Assembly: GCF_000373565.1 (NCBI RefSeq)
Contig: NZ_KB891803.1
Location: forward strand, 103-64,102
Direction of reading: 5' to 3'
DNA from: Streptomyces sp. HmicA12
GTDB lineage: Bacteria > Actinomycetota > Actinomycetes > Streptomycetales > Streptomycetaceae
Length of the DNA stretch: 64,000 nucleotides
Position 1 is the stretch's first letter. Each line of letters opens with the position of its first letter. The translations under genes and the position numbers were made by a program. Positions 25,119 through 35,359 of this stretch are shown in pieces. The notes beneath the pieces were generated by a model. It was not told the DNA's origin, did no database searches, and was given only the letters and a program-made list of their open reading frames with translations.

Positions 25119-25147
25119 TTGACGCCCACCTGGGCCGTTTCTACTGT
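25119..25147 (+). promoter_or_regulatory. Housekeeping-type promoter for family-5 transporter operon
   Basis: TTGACG (25119-25124) and TACTGT (25142-25147) are separated by 17 bases, an excellent match to the principal-sigma consensus. It would drive copy B of the binding protein and the permease/ATPase genes beyond it, with a leader of about 75 bases. Confidence 0.65.
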
Positions 25148-25228
25148 CGCGCCCCAACCGACCGGCGCGTCCGGGCTGGTCACGGCGGTTCCGCCGCGAT
25201 CGGTCCGGCCTGGACAGCGGGAGAACTC

Positions 25229-26830
25229 ATGGCCCGGACAAGAAGAATCGCCACCGCGGCGACCGGCACCGCGTTGGCGGTCGTGCTCGCCGGCTGCAGC
25301 GGTGGATCCGGCAGCGGGAGCGGCGGGGGAGAGAGCGGTGCCCATTCGCTGACGATCGCCACCGCGGCCGAGGTCCCCCTGCTCAACCCGTCGAACGACA
25401 ACGGCTCCACGGGCATCCAGATCGAGTCCGCTCTCTGGGCGCCGCTGACCCGGGTGGACCCGAAGTCCGGCAAGCTGGTGAACGTCGTCGCCGACTCGGT
25501 CACCTCGAAGGACGCCAAGACCTGGACGATCAGGATCAAGCCCGGGTGGACGTTCACGAACGGCGAGAAGCTCACCGCGAAGTCCTTCGTGGACACCTGG
25601 AACTACACGGCCGCCGGAGAGCACGCCTTCGCGAACAACGGCGCCTTCCAACGGGTCCAGGGGTACGAGGACCTGAATCCCGCCAAGGGCAAGGCGAAGG
25701 CGACGACGCTGTCCGGCCTGAAGGTGGTCGACGACCTCACCTTCACGGTCACCCTGAAGGCGCCCTTCTCTCCCTACCCGACGACGCTCAGCTACCTGGG
25801 CGTCGCCGCCTTGTCCGAGGAGACGCTGAAGGACCCGGACAAGTACAAGCACGAGCCGATCGGTTACGGCGCCTACAAGCTCGACGGCGCGTGGAAGGCG
25901 GGCCAGCCCGTCCGCGTCGTCCGCAACAAGGACTACCAGGGCAAGGACGCCCCGCAGGCCGACCACATCACCTTCCGGTTCTTCTCCAACCCGGAGACCG
26001 CGTACAACGAGTTCCTGGCCGGCAACGTCGACTACGTGACCGTACCGTCGTCGAAGATCGACTCGTACAAGACGGACGCGCCCGGCAAGTGGAACCAGGC
26101 CAAGGCCGCCGCCAACATCTCCTACCTCAATCTCCCGGTGACGCTGAAGCCCTACGGCGACACCCGGATCCGCCGGGCGCTCTCGCTCGCCCTGGACCGC
26201 GCGTCCCTCGCCAAGCTCAAGCCCGGCAACTCTCCCGCGACCTCGTTCACCGCGCCCAGCGTCGACGGACACCGCGAGAACACCTGCACCGCCTGCGCCC
26301 AGGACGTGGCCGAGGCCAAGAAGCTGCTGCGCGAGGCCGGCGGCTTCTCCGGCAAGCTGCGGCTCTTCTTCGCCAGCGACAACCCGGGTGAGCAGGTCTA
26401 CGCCGAGGCGCTCGGCAACATGTGGCGGCAGAACCTCGGCCTGAAGATCAGTTACGTCGGCAAGCCGGGCGCCGAGATCGGCCCGCTCGCCAACGCGGGC
26501 AAGCTCGACGGCATCCGCATCATGGCCTGGGGGCACGACTACCCGTCCCTGGAGGACTACCTCACCCCGCTGTTCGCCTCCTACGGCGACGTGAACACCG
26601 GCCGCTACAAGGACGCGAAGGTCGACTCCCTGCTCGCCGACGCGAACGCCGAGGTCGACCAGGCAAAGGCGACCGAGGAGTACCAGGCGATCGAGGACCG
26701 CATCGCCGAACAGATGCCGGTGGTGCCCCTGTCCCACCAGCGGGACGTGTATCTGCACTCCGACGGCATCGAGCCGCTCAACGGACGCTTCGCGAGCGTC
26801 GACCCCGTCCACTCGGCCTTCGGTGACTGA
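25229..26830 (+). CDS. ABC transporter substrate-binding lipoprotein, family 5 (copy B)
   Basis: 533-residue paralogue of copy A, transcribed in the opposite direction at the head of the transporter operon. The lipobox is VVLAGC (Cys23), followed by a Gly/Ser-rich linker. The DppA-type fold is recognised from ALWAPLTRVDPKSGKLVNVV, SPYPTTLSYLG and WGHDYPSLEDYL. It differs from copy A mainly in mature loop residues, suggesting altered ligand choice. ATG 25229 has GGGAGA upstream. It feeds the permeases 44 bases downstream. Confidence 0.9.
   Translation: MARTRRIATAATGTALAVVLAGCSGGSGSGSGGGESGAHSLTIATAAEVPLLNPSNDNGSTGIQIESALWAPLTRVDPKSGKLVNVVADSVTSKDAKTWTIRIKPGWTFTNGEKLTAKSFVDTWNYTAAGEHAFANNGAFQRVQGYEDLNPAKGKAKATTLSGLKVVDDLTFTVTLKAPFSPYPTTLSYLGVAALSEETLKDPDKYKHEPIGYGAYKLDGAWKAGQPVRVVRNKDYQGKDAPQADHITFRFFSNPETAYNEFLAGNVDYVTVPSSKIDSYKTDAPGKWNQAKAAANISYLNLPVTLKPYGDTRIRRALSLALDRASLAKLKPGNSPATSFTAPSVDGHRENTCTACAQDVAEAKKLLREAGGFSGKLRLFFASDNPGEQVYAEALGNMWRQNLGLKISYVGKPGAEIGPLANAGKLDGIRIMAWGHDYPSLEDYLTPLFASYGDVNTGRYKDAKVDSLLADANAEVDQAKATEEYQAIEDRIAEQMPVVPLSHQRDVYLHSDGIEPLNGRFASVDPVHSAFGD
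25436..25611. repeat. Inverted 176-base near-identical block, copy 2
   Basis: Partner of 24560-24735 (one mismatch at 25461; 25462-25611 is 150 bases of perfect identity). It covers the segment from the conserved WAPLTRV to the WNYTA region of the binding protein. Confidence 0.85.
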
Positions 26831-26874
26831 CCCGCCCCCCACCGCCCATACCGCAACTCCCTAAGGAGAGAACG

Positions 26875-27801
26875 GTGTTGCGTTTCGCGCTCCGCCGCCT
26901 CCTGATCATGATCCCGATCGCGGTCGTCGTGACGTTCCTCGTCTACGCGATGGTCTTCGCCCTTCCCGGCGACCCGATCCGGGCCCTGTCAGGACAGAAA
27001 CCCCTGGCCGAATCCGTCATCGCGGCCAAACGCGCCTACTACCACCTGGACGATCCACTGGTCGCCCAGTACCTGCACTTCATGGGCAACCTGCTCAAGG
27101 GCGACCTCGGGCAGACCTTCGACGGCCAGGACATCGGCGAACAGCTCGCGCTGCGCTGGCCGGTGACCCTCCAGCTCGGGCTCACCGCCCTCGCCATCCA
27201 GCTCGTCCTCGGACTCGTCAGCGGCGTGTACGCGGGCTGGAAGCGGGACGGCGTCGTCGACCGGACGCTGCTCGCGGCGACGCTCGGGGTGCTCGCCGTG
27301 CCCGGCCTGGTCGCGATGTTCTTCGCCCAGTCCTTCTTCGCCGTCGAACTCGGCTGGTTCCCGGTCTCCGGCGCCACCGACGGCTGGCCCGGCAGCTATC
27401 TGCTGCCCGCCGCCGTACTGGGCATCCTCGGCTTCGCAGGGCTCGCCCGCGTCACCCGCACCAGCCTCGCCGAGGTCGCGAGCGCCGACTTCGTGCGCAC
27501 CGCACGTGCCAAGGGGCTCGCCCCCCACCGCATCCTGTGGGGCCATGTGCTGCGCAACGCCATGCTGCCCGTCATCACCTACATCGGGCTCGACCTGGCC
27601 GGCATCCTCGGCGGCGCGATCATCACCGAGGGCATCTACAACCTGAACGGCATCGGGCAGTTCATGTTCCGCTCCATCGCCATGAAGGAAGGCGGCGTGG
27701 TCGTCACGCTCTCCACCGTGCTGCTGCTCGGCTACATGCTCGTCAACCTGGTCGTCGACCTGCTCTACGGCCTCCTGGACCCGAGGGTGCGCCATGTCTG
27801 A
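26875..27801 (+). CDS. ABC transporter permease, DppB/OppB type
   Basis: 308-residue permease with six membrane segments. The N-terminus LRFALRRLLIMIPIAVVVTF, the large loop beginning ALPGDPIRALSG and the EAA loop (RTARAKGLAPHRILWGHVLRNA) are those of DppB-type proteins. Start is GTG 26875 after AAGGAG. It forms the channel with the next gene, which begins inside its stop region (8-base overlap). Confidence 0.92.
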   Translation: MLRFALRRLLIMIPIAVVVTFLVYAMVFALPGDPIRALSGQKPLAESVIAAKRAYYHLDDPLVAQYLHFMGNLLKGDLGQTFDGQDIGEQLALRWPVTLQLGLTALAIQLVLGLVSGVYAGWKRDGVVDRTLLAATLGVLAVPGLVAMFFAQSFFAVELGWFPVSGATDGWPGSYLLPAAVLGILGFAGLARVTRTSLAEVASADFVRTARAKGLAPHRILWGHVLRNAMLPVITYIGLDLAGILGGAIITEGIYNLNGIGQFMFRSIAMKEGGVVVTLSTVLLLGYMLVNLVVDLLYGLLDPRVRHV

Positions 27802-28687
27802 CACCGCCCTGGCGACCGTCGCCGAACTCGAACCCGTCGCCGAGGACACCCCGCGCGGCGCCGCCGTCCTGCGCGACCTGCTGCGCAAACCACGCTTCGT
27901 GATCAGCGCCTTCGCGATCCTGGTCATCGCCCTGATGGCGGCCTTCCCCCGGCTGTTCACCGCCACCGACCCGACCGTCTGCGACCTGAAGCTGTCCAAA
28001 GGGGCGCCGTCGGCCGAGCACTGGTTCGGGTACGACATCCAGGGCTGCGACTACTACGCCAACGTGATCTACGGGGCCCGGCCCTCGGTCCTGGTCAGCG
28101 TCGCGGTGTGCGTCGTCGGATTCCTCGTCGCGTGCGTGCTCGGCATGCTCGCCGGATACTTCCCCGGCTTCGTCGACAGCCTCGTCTCGCGCACCGCCGA
28201 CGTCCTGTTCGCGCTGCCCGGCCTCGTCGCGATGATCGTGATCCTCCAGGCGTTCTCGTCCCGCTCGGTGTGGACCATCGCCTTCGTGATCGTGCTGCTC
28301 GGGTGGCCTGCCGGGATGCGGCTGATGCGGTCGACCGTACTGAGCGTGCGCACCCGTGAATACGTCCTCGCCGCCCGCGCGCTCGGCGCCGGGGCGCCGC
28401 ACATCCTGCGGGTGCACATCCTGCCCAACTCGGTGGCCCCGCTGCTCTCGCTGACCACGCTCACGGTCGGCGCCGCCGTCGGCACCGAGGCCGCGCTCAC
28501 GTTCCTCGGCATCGGCCTCCAACCGCCCACCATCTCCTGGGGACTTCAGATCGCCATCGCCGCCTCCTACCGCGACGACGTGCACCTCTTCCTCTTCCCC
28601 GCCCTGCTCCTGACCGTCACCGTCATGGCCTTCATGATCATGGGCGACACGGTCAGGGACGCCCTCGACCCGAAACTGAAGAGGTGA
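27794..28687 (+). CDS. ABC transporter permease, DppC/OppC type
   Basis: 297-residue permease. A cytoplasmic leader of ~35 residues precedes the first membrane segment (FVISAFAILVIALMAAFP). A large extracytoplasmic loop with two Cys (CDLKLSK, IQGCDYY) and the EAA motif (AARALGAGAPHILRVHILPN) mark it as DppC-type. Starts at ATG 27794, overlapping the preceding stop by 8 bases. Confidence 0.92.
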   Translation: MSDTALATVAELEPVAEDTPRGAAVLRDLLRKPRFVISAFAILVIALMAAFPRLFTATDPTVCDLKLSKGAPSAEHWFGYDIQGCDYYANVIYGARPSVLVSVAVCVVGFLVACVLGMLAGYFPGFVDSLVSRTADVLFALPGLVAMIVILQAFSSRSVWTIAFVIVLLGWPAGMRLMRSTVLSVRTREYVLAARALGAGAPHILRVHILPNSVAPLLSLTTLTVGAAVGTEAALTFLGIGLQPPTISWGLQIAIAASYRDDVHLFLFPALLLTVTVMAFMIMGDTVRDALDPKLKR

Positions 28688-28690
28688 GCG

Positions 28691-29715
<1,025 letters not shown>

Positions 29716-29719
<4 letters not shown>

Positions 29720-30768
29720 CCGACGACGTGACCCCCAAGGACGGCCCGCGCCCGCGGGGCGAGGTGATCCTCAGGGCCGAGGGCCTGGTCAAGCACTACG
29801 GCAGCGGGCCCGCGCTGCCCTGGCGCCGCAGCACCGCACAGGTGGTGCGGGCCGTCGACGGCGTCGACCTGGAACTGCGGCGCGGTCAGGCGCTCGGCAT
29901 CGTCGGCGAGTCCGGCTGCGGCAAGTCGACCCTGCTGCGGCTGCTGTGCGCCCTGGAACGGCCGACCGCCGGGCGGCTGCTCTTCGAGGGCGACGACGTC
30001 GCGGGGCTGCGCGGCGCCGACCTGAAACGGTGGCGGCGCCGCGTCCAGGTCGTCTTCCAGGACCCCTACGCCTCGCTCAATCCCCGGCTGACGGTCGGTG
30101 AGGTCATCGGCGAGGCGTTCGACGTCCACCCCGACGTGGTGCCGCGCGCCGGACGCCGGGCCCGGGTCGCCGAACTCCTCGAACTCGTCGGCCTCGACGC
30201 CCGGCACGCCGACCGGTACCCGCACCAGTTCTCCGGCGGACAGCGCCAGCGCATCGGCATCGCCCGCGGTCTCGCCCTCGGCCCCGACGTCCTGCTGTGC
30301 GACGAACCGGTCTCCGCGCTCGACCTGTCGGTGCAGGCGCAGGTGGTCAACCTGCTGCTGAAGCTCCGCCGCGAACTGGGGCTCGCGCTCGTCTTCGTCT
30401 CCCACGACCTCGGCGTGGTGCGGCACGTGTGCGACGACGTCACGGTGATGTACCTCGGCAAGGTCGCCGAACAGGCCCCGGCCGACGCCCTCTACGCCCG
30501 CCCCGGGCACCCCTACACCCAGGCGCTGCTCTCGGCGGAACCCTCCCTCGACCGGATCCGCGACCCGCACGCCCCGCGCCGCACCCGCATCGTCCTCGCC
30601 GGTGATCCGCCCTCGCCCGCGGCGCCGCCGCCGGGCTGCCGGTTCCACACGCGCTGCCCGCGCGCCGAGGACCTGTGCCGGACGAGCGAGCCGCCCCTGG
30701 TACTGCGCGACGGGCGGGCCGGAGCCTGCCACTTCACGGACGCGGTGCTCGCCGAGGCCAACGGCTGA
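29716..30768 (+). CDS. ABC transporter ATP-binding protein, DppF/OppF type
   Basis: 350-residue ATPase starting inside the DppD stop (ATGA at 29716). Walker A GESGCGKS, signature [16 protein letters not shown], Walker [13 protein letters not shown], and the C-terminal Cys-rich region ([16 protein letters not shown]). With DppD it powers the family-5 transporter. The linked alpha-mannosidase suggests the cargo may be a mannose-containing oligosaccharide or glycopeptide rather than a plain peptide; this is inference. Its stop lies 7 bases from the convergent SARP-type gene. Confidence 0.93.
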
Positions 30769-30775
30769 CCCGGTG

Positions 30776-32446
30776 TCAACCGGCGGACGCGACCGGAGCC
30801 CGGGCCGCCCGCCGACCGTCGGGGCCGACGGGGCGCGCGGCCACGGACGGGCGGGGCACCGGCGCCACGCCGCCGTCACCGATCCGGGCCGCTTCGTCGG
30901 CGGCCCGGGCGGCGGCGAGCCGCAGCGCCAGGGGATGCCCCGCGCAACTGTCCGCGATGCGGTCGAGGGCCGCGATCGGGTCCGGCCGCGACGGCAGCGG
31001 CAGCGCGGCGACCGGGGTGAGCGGCACCCCGGAGGCGAACCGGCGCAGCAGCCGTACCGACTGGGCCGCGTCCAGCGGGCCGAGCCGCAGCACGACGCGG
31101 CCGGGCAGCTCGCGCAGCGGGGCGCGGCTGGTCACCAGGACCGCGCAGCCGGGCGCCGAGGGCAGCAACTCGCGTACCTGGTCGATGTCCCGGGCGTCGT
31201 CGAGCAGCACGAGCAGCCGGCGTTCGGCCGTCAGCGTACGGAACCGCACCGCACGCCGCTCAAGGCCGTCGGGCACCTCGTGCGGCGGCACCCCGAGATC
31301 CTCCAGGAACCGGCCGAGCACCTCGGCCGGGGTGCGTCCGCCGAGCACCGCGTGGAGCTGGCCGTCCGGGAAGCGGTCCCGGACCTGGTGGGCCACATGG
31401 ACGGCGAGCGTGCTCTTGCCGAGGCCCGCGGCCCCGTACACGACCACGGTGGGCCGGGGCGTCTCCGGCGGGGCGGGCCGCAGCAGCAGGTCGCGCAGCT
31501 CGCACACCTCCGTCTCGCGGCCGGTGAAGTCGGCGCTGTCCCGAGGGAGTTGGGCGGGCGCGGGCAACGGCTGAGCGGAGGTCGGACACGGCGGCGCGAC
31601 CGGCCGGGGCACCGGCCGGGGCGCGGTCAGCTCGGGATCGGCCCGCAGCATCCGGTCGTGCAGCCGGATCAGCCGCTGCCCGGGCTCGACTCCCAGATCG
31701 TGCACGAGGGCGCGCCGGATGCCGCGGAACAGGGCCAGGGCCTCGGGCGTGCGCCCGCCGCGGTACAGCGCGAGCATCAACAGCCCCTGGAGGTGCTCGT
31801 CGTAGGGCCGGGTGTGGACCAGGGGCGCCGTCAGTTCGGCGGCCTCCGCGTGTTCGCCGAGGTCGAGGAGCACCTCGGCGTGTTCGAGGAGGGCGTCCAG
31901 GCGCAGCGCGGACAGGCGCCGCCGGGCGCCGGCGGCGTGCCGCCCCGGTACGCCGCCCAGCGCCTGCTCGCCCCGCCACTGGGCGAGGGCCTGTTCGTAG
32001 CCGGAGCGGGCGGCGACCGTGCGGCCCGCGCGGCGCTCCCTGCGCGCCTCGGACACGGCGTCCTCGAACCGCCACAGGTCCAGCGCGTCCCGCTGCAGGT
32101 GCAGGCCGTAGGTGGTGCCCCGGGTGATGAGGAGCCGCGGCGCGGCCCGCCGGGCCCGGTCCGGTTCGAGGGCCTTGCGCAGCCGGGCGATGTACGTGGC
32201 GAGGAGCCCGGCCGCGCTGTCGGGGGCCTGCTCGCCCCAGAGCGCCCGGACCAGTTCGGTGCGCTCCACCTGCTCGCCGCCGCGCAGCAACAGCGCCGCG
32301 AGCAGGGCCTGTTGTTTCGGAGTGCCCGGCGGCAGCGGCTCACGGCCGCGCTCCGCGCGTACCTGGCCGAGCAGCCGGTACCGCACCGGCGCCCCGTCGC
32401 AGGCGGGCGGGAGCGCGCGGAGATCCGTCGCGAAACCTGGGGTCAC
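30776..32446 (-). CDS. SARP/AfsR-type transcriptional regulator (BTAD plus NTPase)
   Basis: 556-residue regulator. It has an N-terminal OmpR-like winged helix ([20 protein letters not shown]), a bacterial transcriptional activation domain (~residues 110-260, ending [17 protein letters not shown]), and an NB-ARC-type NTPase with P-loop [11 protein letters not shown] and VLLDDARD. It lacks the C-terminal TPR array of full AfsR and ends in a Pro/Arg-rich tail. Such proteins usually activate secondary-metabolite or nearby genes; no biosynthetic cluster is seen here. Start GTG 32446 has GAAGGTG upstream; a GTG nearer the winged helix is possible. Confidence 0.85.
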   Translation of the reverse strand: MTPGFATDLRALPPACDGAPVRYRLLGQVRAERGREPLPPGTPKQQALLAALLLRGGEQVERTELVRALWGEQAPDSAAGLLATYIARLRKALEPDRARRAAPRLLITRGTTYGLHLQRDALDLWRFEDAVSEARRERRAGRTVAARSGYEQALAQWRGEQALGGVPGRHAAGARRRLSALRLDALLEHAEVLLDLGEHAEAAELTAPLVHTRPYDEHLQGLLMLALYRGGRTPEALALFRGIRRALVHDLGVEPGQRLIRLHDRMLRADPELTAPRPVPRPVAPPCPTSAQPLPAPAQLPRDSADFTGRETEVCELRDLLLRPAPPETPRPTVVVYGAAGLGKSTLAVHVAHQVRDRFPDGQLHAVLGGRTPAEVLGRFLEDLGVPPHEVPDGLERRAVRFRTLTAERRLLVLLDDARDIDQVRELLPSAPGCAVLVTSRAPLRELPGRVVLRLGPLDAAQSVRLLRRFASGVPLTPVAALPLPSRPDPIAALDRIADSCAGHPLALRLAAARAADEAARIGDGGVAPVPRPSVAARPVGPDGRRAARAPVASAG

Positions 32447-32528
32447 GGGTCGTCACCTTCCTCGTCGGTGGGCCGTGTGCGGTGAGCCGTGCGGGCTGCC
32501 GGGCCGTGCGGGGGCGGGGTGCGGGCGA

Positions 32529-33758
32529 TCAGGCGGTGCGGCTCCAGGCCAGCAGCGCGGGGACGCACCGCTCGGCGAACTCCTCGTAGTCCGCCGGGGT
32601 GTTGTAGACGTGTGCGGAGAGCCGCAGGTAGCCGACCCCGTCGAAGGACGTGAACGCGGTCTCCGCGCCGAGTTCGTGCGCGGCCCGGTCGCGCAGCACG
32701 TCGCTCGCGAAGCGGTGAGGGCCGAGCGCGTCGGGCAGCCGCACCAGACGCAGGGCGGGCGCGGGCGTGCCGACGGCCGGTCGGGCGTCCTGCCCGGTGT
32801 GCTGGGCGAAGGCCTGCGCGACGGTGTGCTGACCGTAGTCGGCGAGCGCGCCGAGATAGCCGCGCACCGTGTCCCACCCCCAGGTGCGCTCGACGAACGA
32901 CAGCGCGGCCGGGGCCGCGAGCCACGCCGAGGTGTCCTGCGTCCCCGTGTGGTCGAAGCGTTCGGGGAACGGCAGCCCCGCGCCCCAGGAGTCGATCAGC
33001 GGGTACAGGGCCTCGCGCAGCGGACCGCGTGCGACCAGGGCCGAGGTGCCGCGCGGTGTGCAGCCGAACTTGTGCAGGTTGCCGGTCCAGAAGTCGCAGT
33101 CGAGGCCGTCGAGCGGCGCGGCCAGCATGCCGGGGGCGTGTGCCCCGTCCACCAGGAACGGGATGCCGCGCTCGCGGGCCAGTTCGGCGACCCGGCCGAC
33201 CGGCATCAGCCGCCCGGTGCCGGAGGTGATCTGGTCGAGCAGGATCAGCCCCGTGGCGTCCCCCACCTGCTCGGCGACGGCCGCGAACGCCTCGTCCGCG
33301 TCGGCCGTCAGCGGGACGTGCGCGGTCCGCACCCGGCCGCCGCAGCGCGCCGCCGCCCGCTGCGCGGCCATGGTGACCGCGCCGTACCCGTGATCGGTGA
33401 CCAGGATCTCGGCGCCGGGCGCCAGGGCGAGGGAGGCCAGGACGGTGCTGACCCCGGCGCTCGCGTTCGGCACGAGGGCCAGGTCGTCGACGGACACCCG
33501 CAGGAACGCGGCGAGCACCTCGCGGGCCTCGGCGATCCGCCGCGGCTGATCCGGGAACCAGACCACGGGCGCCCGCTCGGCCCGTTCCCGCAGCCGGTCC
33601 TGCTCCCGCTGCGCCGCCACCGGCACGGCTCCGAACGAACCGTGGTTCAGATGCAGCAGCTCCGGAGCGAGGGACCAGGCGCCCGCGGCGGGCCCGCCGT
33701 CCGGCAGGGGCAGAGTCTGCGGCGGGTTCGGCGGGGCGACGGCCAGGCCCGTACTCAT
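32529..33758 (-). CDS. Class V aminotransferase, isopenicillin-N-epimerase-like
   Basis: 409-residue PLP enzyme of the class V fold. HLNHGSFGAVP at the N-terminus, the Asp-x-Ala-His segment FLVDGAHAPGM and the PLP lysine in TGNLHKFGCTPRG are characteristic of the isopenicillin N epimerase / cysteine desulfurase-like group. No beta-lactam genes are nearby, so a general racemase, lyase or aminotransferase role is more likely. ATG 33758 is divergent from a GntR-type gene, and the gap contains three repeated putative operators. Confidence 0.85.
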   Translation of the reverse strand: MSTGLAVAPPNPPQTLPLPDGGPAAGAWSLAPELLHLNHGSFGAVPVAAQREQDRLRERAERAPVVWFPDQPRRIAEAREVLAAFLRVSVDDLALVPNASAGVSTVLASLALAPGAEILVTDHGYGAVTMAAQRAAARCGGRVRTAHVPLTADADEAFAAVAEQVGDATGLILLDQITSGTGRLMPVGRVAELARERGIPFLVDGAHAPGMLAAPLDGLDCDFWTGNLHKFGCTPRGTSALVARGPLREALYPLIDSWGAGLPFPERFDHTGTQDTSAWLAAPAALSFVERTWGWDTVRGYLGALADYGQHTVAQAFAQHTGQDARPAVGTPAPALRLVRLPDALGPHRFASDVLRDRAAHELGAETAFTSFDGVGYLRLSAHVYNTPADYEEFAERCVPALLAWSRTA

Positions 33759-33788
33759 GCGACTCCCAGAAGGCGATGTCCAAGACGT

Positions 33789-33907
33789 ATGACGACTCGC
33801 GTCATCCTGGCATGCGCATCGCCGTGATTGAAGAGGTAATTCCCTGAGTTTGCAGGGAAGTTATCTGATGACTCGTGCTCGGCCTCCTGAAGACATCTGA
33901 TGACTTG
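33789..33907. promoter_or_regulatory. Three repeated putative GntR operators
   Basis: Related decamers TGACGACTCG (33790-33799), TGATGACTCG (33866-33875) and TGATGACTTG (33898-33907). The last two belong to exact copies of ATCTGATGACT (33863-33873; 33895-33905) spaced 32 bases, three helical turns. The first lies in the palindrome ATGACG-N5-CGTCAT (33789-33805). Between them TTCCCTG-N6-CAGGGAA (33840-33859) is a further inverted repeat. Control by the adjacent GntR protein is inferred. Confidence 0.6.
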
Positions 33908-33959
33908 GTAGGGTCTCGGGAGCCGGCACACCGGGCAGGCGGAAGCGGGGGAGCGGGAT

Positions 33960-34649
33960 ATGTCCGCAGTGGAGAGGGCCTTTCACGGCCTGCGGCACAT
34001 GATCGCCGACGGGCGGCTGAAGGCCGGCGAGCGGATGCCGCCGGAGGGCGACCTCTGCTCCGAACTCGGCGTCTCGCGCGGCCCGTTGCGCGAGGCCGTC
34101 CGCATGCTCGCCGCGCTGCGCGTGGTCGAGCCGCGGCACGGTTCGGGCACCTACGTCTCCGCCCTGCGGCCCGAGGACATCATCGGCAGCCTCTCCCTGA
34201 CCGTGGACCTGTTGCCGCTGTCCGGCCTGCTGGAGGTCTTCGAACTGCGCCGGGTCCTGGAGGCGCACGCCGCGGCACAGGCCGCGGCCCGGGTGAGTGC
34301 CGAGGCGCTGGAGCGCATGAACGAGCGACTCGACGCCATGGAGGCCATCGACGACCCGGCGGAGGTCTCCGCCCTCGACCATCAGTTCCACTCGGAGATC
34401 GCCCGCGTCGCCGGCAACCCCGCGCTGCAGTCCCTCCTCACGGTGTTCCGCACACGCTCCCGGCGCCACCAGATCTTCACCCTGCCCGAGGGGGCGGAGA
34501 TCAAGCGGGTCAGCGACGCCGGTCACCGCGAGATCGTCGGAGCCATCGGCCGGCACGATCCGGTGGCCGCCGCGGCGGCCGCGGCCGCGCACATCGCCCA
34601 CTCGGAGAAGTGGCTGCGCCATCTGCTCGAGCGGCAGCAGGAGGACTGA
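33960..34649 (+). CDS. GntR-family regulator, FadR subfamily (FCD domain)
   Basis: 229-residue regulator with an N-terminal winged helix (ERMPPEGDLCSELGVSRGPL then REAVRMLAALRVVEPRHGSG) and an all-helical FCD effector domain. Metal-ligand histidines are suggested by LDHQFHSEIARVAGN and DAGHREIVGAI, typical of FCD proteins sensing small carboxylates. ATG 33960 follows GGGGGAG. It most likely controls itself and the divergent class V aminotransferase. Confidence 0.9.
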   Translation: MSAVERAFHGLRHMIADGRLKAGERMPPEGDLCSELGVSRGPLREAVRMLAALRVVEPRHGSGTYVSALRPEDIIGSLSLTVDLLPLSGLLEVFELRRVLEAHAAAQAAARVSAEALERMNERLDAMEAIDDPAEVSALDHQFHSEIARVAGNPALQSLLTVFRTRSRRHQIFTLPEGAEIKRVSDAGHREIVGAIGRHDPVAAAAAAAAHIAHSEKWLRHLLERQQED

Positions 34650-34734
34650 CGTTCGACGGCCGCGCGGCAGGTTTGGTGCTCCCGGATACGGCTACCCGCC
34701 CGCGACTGCACGAGCCGTGAAAGGAGCCGGGCCG

Positions 34735-35235
34735 GTGACCACTCTGGCGAAGCACTCGCACCCCCGCGCCGAGAACACCACGGGCGCGGAGCGCGCCCCC
34801 ATGTACGAACCACCACCGCCCTACGACGACCGGGTCCGCTTCCTCGAGGACCGTTTCGCGTGCGCACAGTCCTGCACGGAGTGCGCCCGCGCCTGTGCCG
34901 TCCTGGTGAGCTCCGCCGAACTGGGCACCGTCCCGCCGACCGGGCACGGCCCGGCCCGCCCGGTCCCCGCCGAACCGCCCGCGTCGGCCGAGTCGCCGCA
35001 CGGTCTGCGGCGCGCCCTGCTGCTGTGCGTCGAGGTCTGCGACGCGACGTGCCGCCTGCTCTCGGAGGAAACGCTCCAGGACGAGTACGCCCTGCGGCTC
35101 CAGGTCGAGTGGTGCCGCGCCGTCGCGCTGGAGTGCGCCCACGTCTGCGACCGGTCCCCGGACACGGCGGACTGTGCCGAGCAGTGCCGGGCGTGCGCGC
35201 GGGCCTGCACCGCGTTCCTGGCGATGCTGGACTGA
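34735..35235 (+). CDS. Cys-rich four-helix protein (copper-storage-like, DUF326)
   Basis: 166-residue soluble protein with regularly spaced cysteines on predicted helices: FACAQSCTECARACAV, LLCVEVCDATCRLL, WCRAVALECAHVC and CAEQCRACARACTAF. This Cys-x2/3-Cys pattern on a four-helix bundle is typical of DUF326 / Csp-type proteins that bind many Cu(I) ions inside the bundle. A ~60-residue His/Pro-rich leader precedes it. Start GTG 34735 follows AAAGGAG; an ATG at 34717 overlaps the ribosome-binding site. Copper binding is inferred from the family. Confidence 0.75.
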   Translation: MTTLAKHSHPRAENTTGAERAPMYEPPPPYDDRVRFLEDRFACAQSCTECARACAVLVSSAELGTVPPTGHGPARPVPAEPPASAESPHGLRRALLLCVEVCDATCRLLSEETLQDEYALRLQVEWCRAVALECAHVCDRSPDTADCAEQCRACARACTAFLAMLD

Positions 35236-35277
35236 GGCGCCGTACGAGGTGAGGGCGTCCCCGCCATTCCCTATTTC

Positions 35278-35291
35278 TGGAACGGGTTCTA
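35278..35291. promoter_or_regulatory. KstR-type operator upstream of acyl-CoA dehydrogenase
   Basis: TGGAACGGGTTCTA fits TnnAACnnGTTnnA, the operator described for the KstR repressor of steroid catabolism in actinobacteria. It lies 69-82 bases upstream of the next start. A kstR gene is not in the window. Confidence 0.6.
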
Positions 35292-35359
35292 CTGTGTGCG
35301 CCGTCAAACCGCGTCTGAAAGACCGTCAGGCGCAGCCCAGTTGACCGCCAGGAGGGGCC

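Noticed and set aside
23792..26842. A 1016-codon minus-strand frame crossing both binding-protein genes
   Set aside because: It joins antisense of copy B to an out-of-frame reading of copy A; openness results from codon bias and the inverted similarity of the two genes.
32529..33758. Beta-lactam biosynthesis (isopenicillin N epimerase)
   Set aside because: No ACV synthetase, IPN synthase or expandase genes lie in the neighbourhood; similarity is at fold level only.
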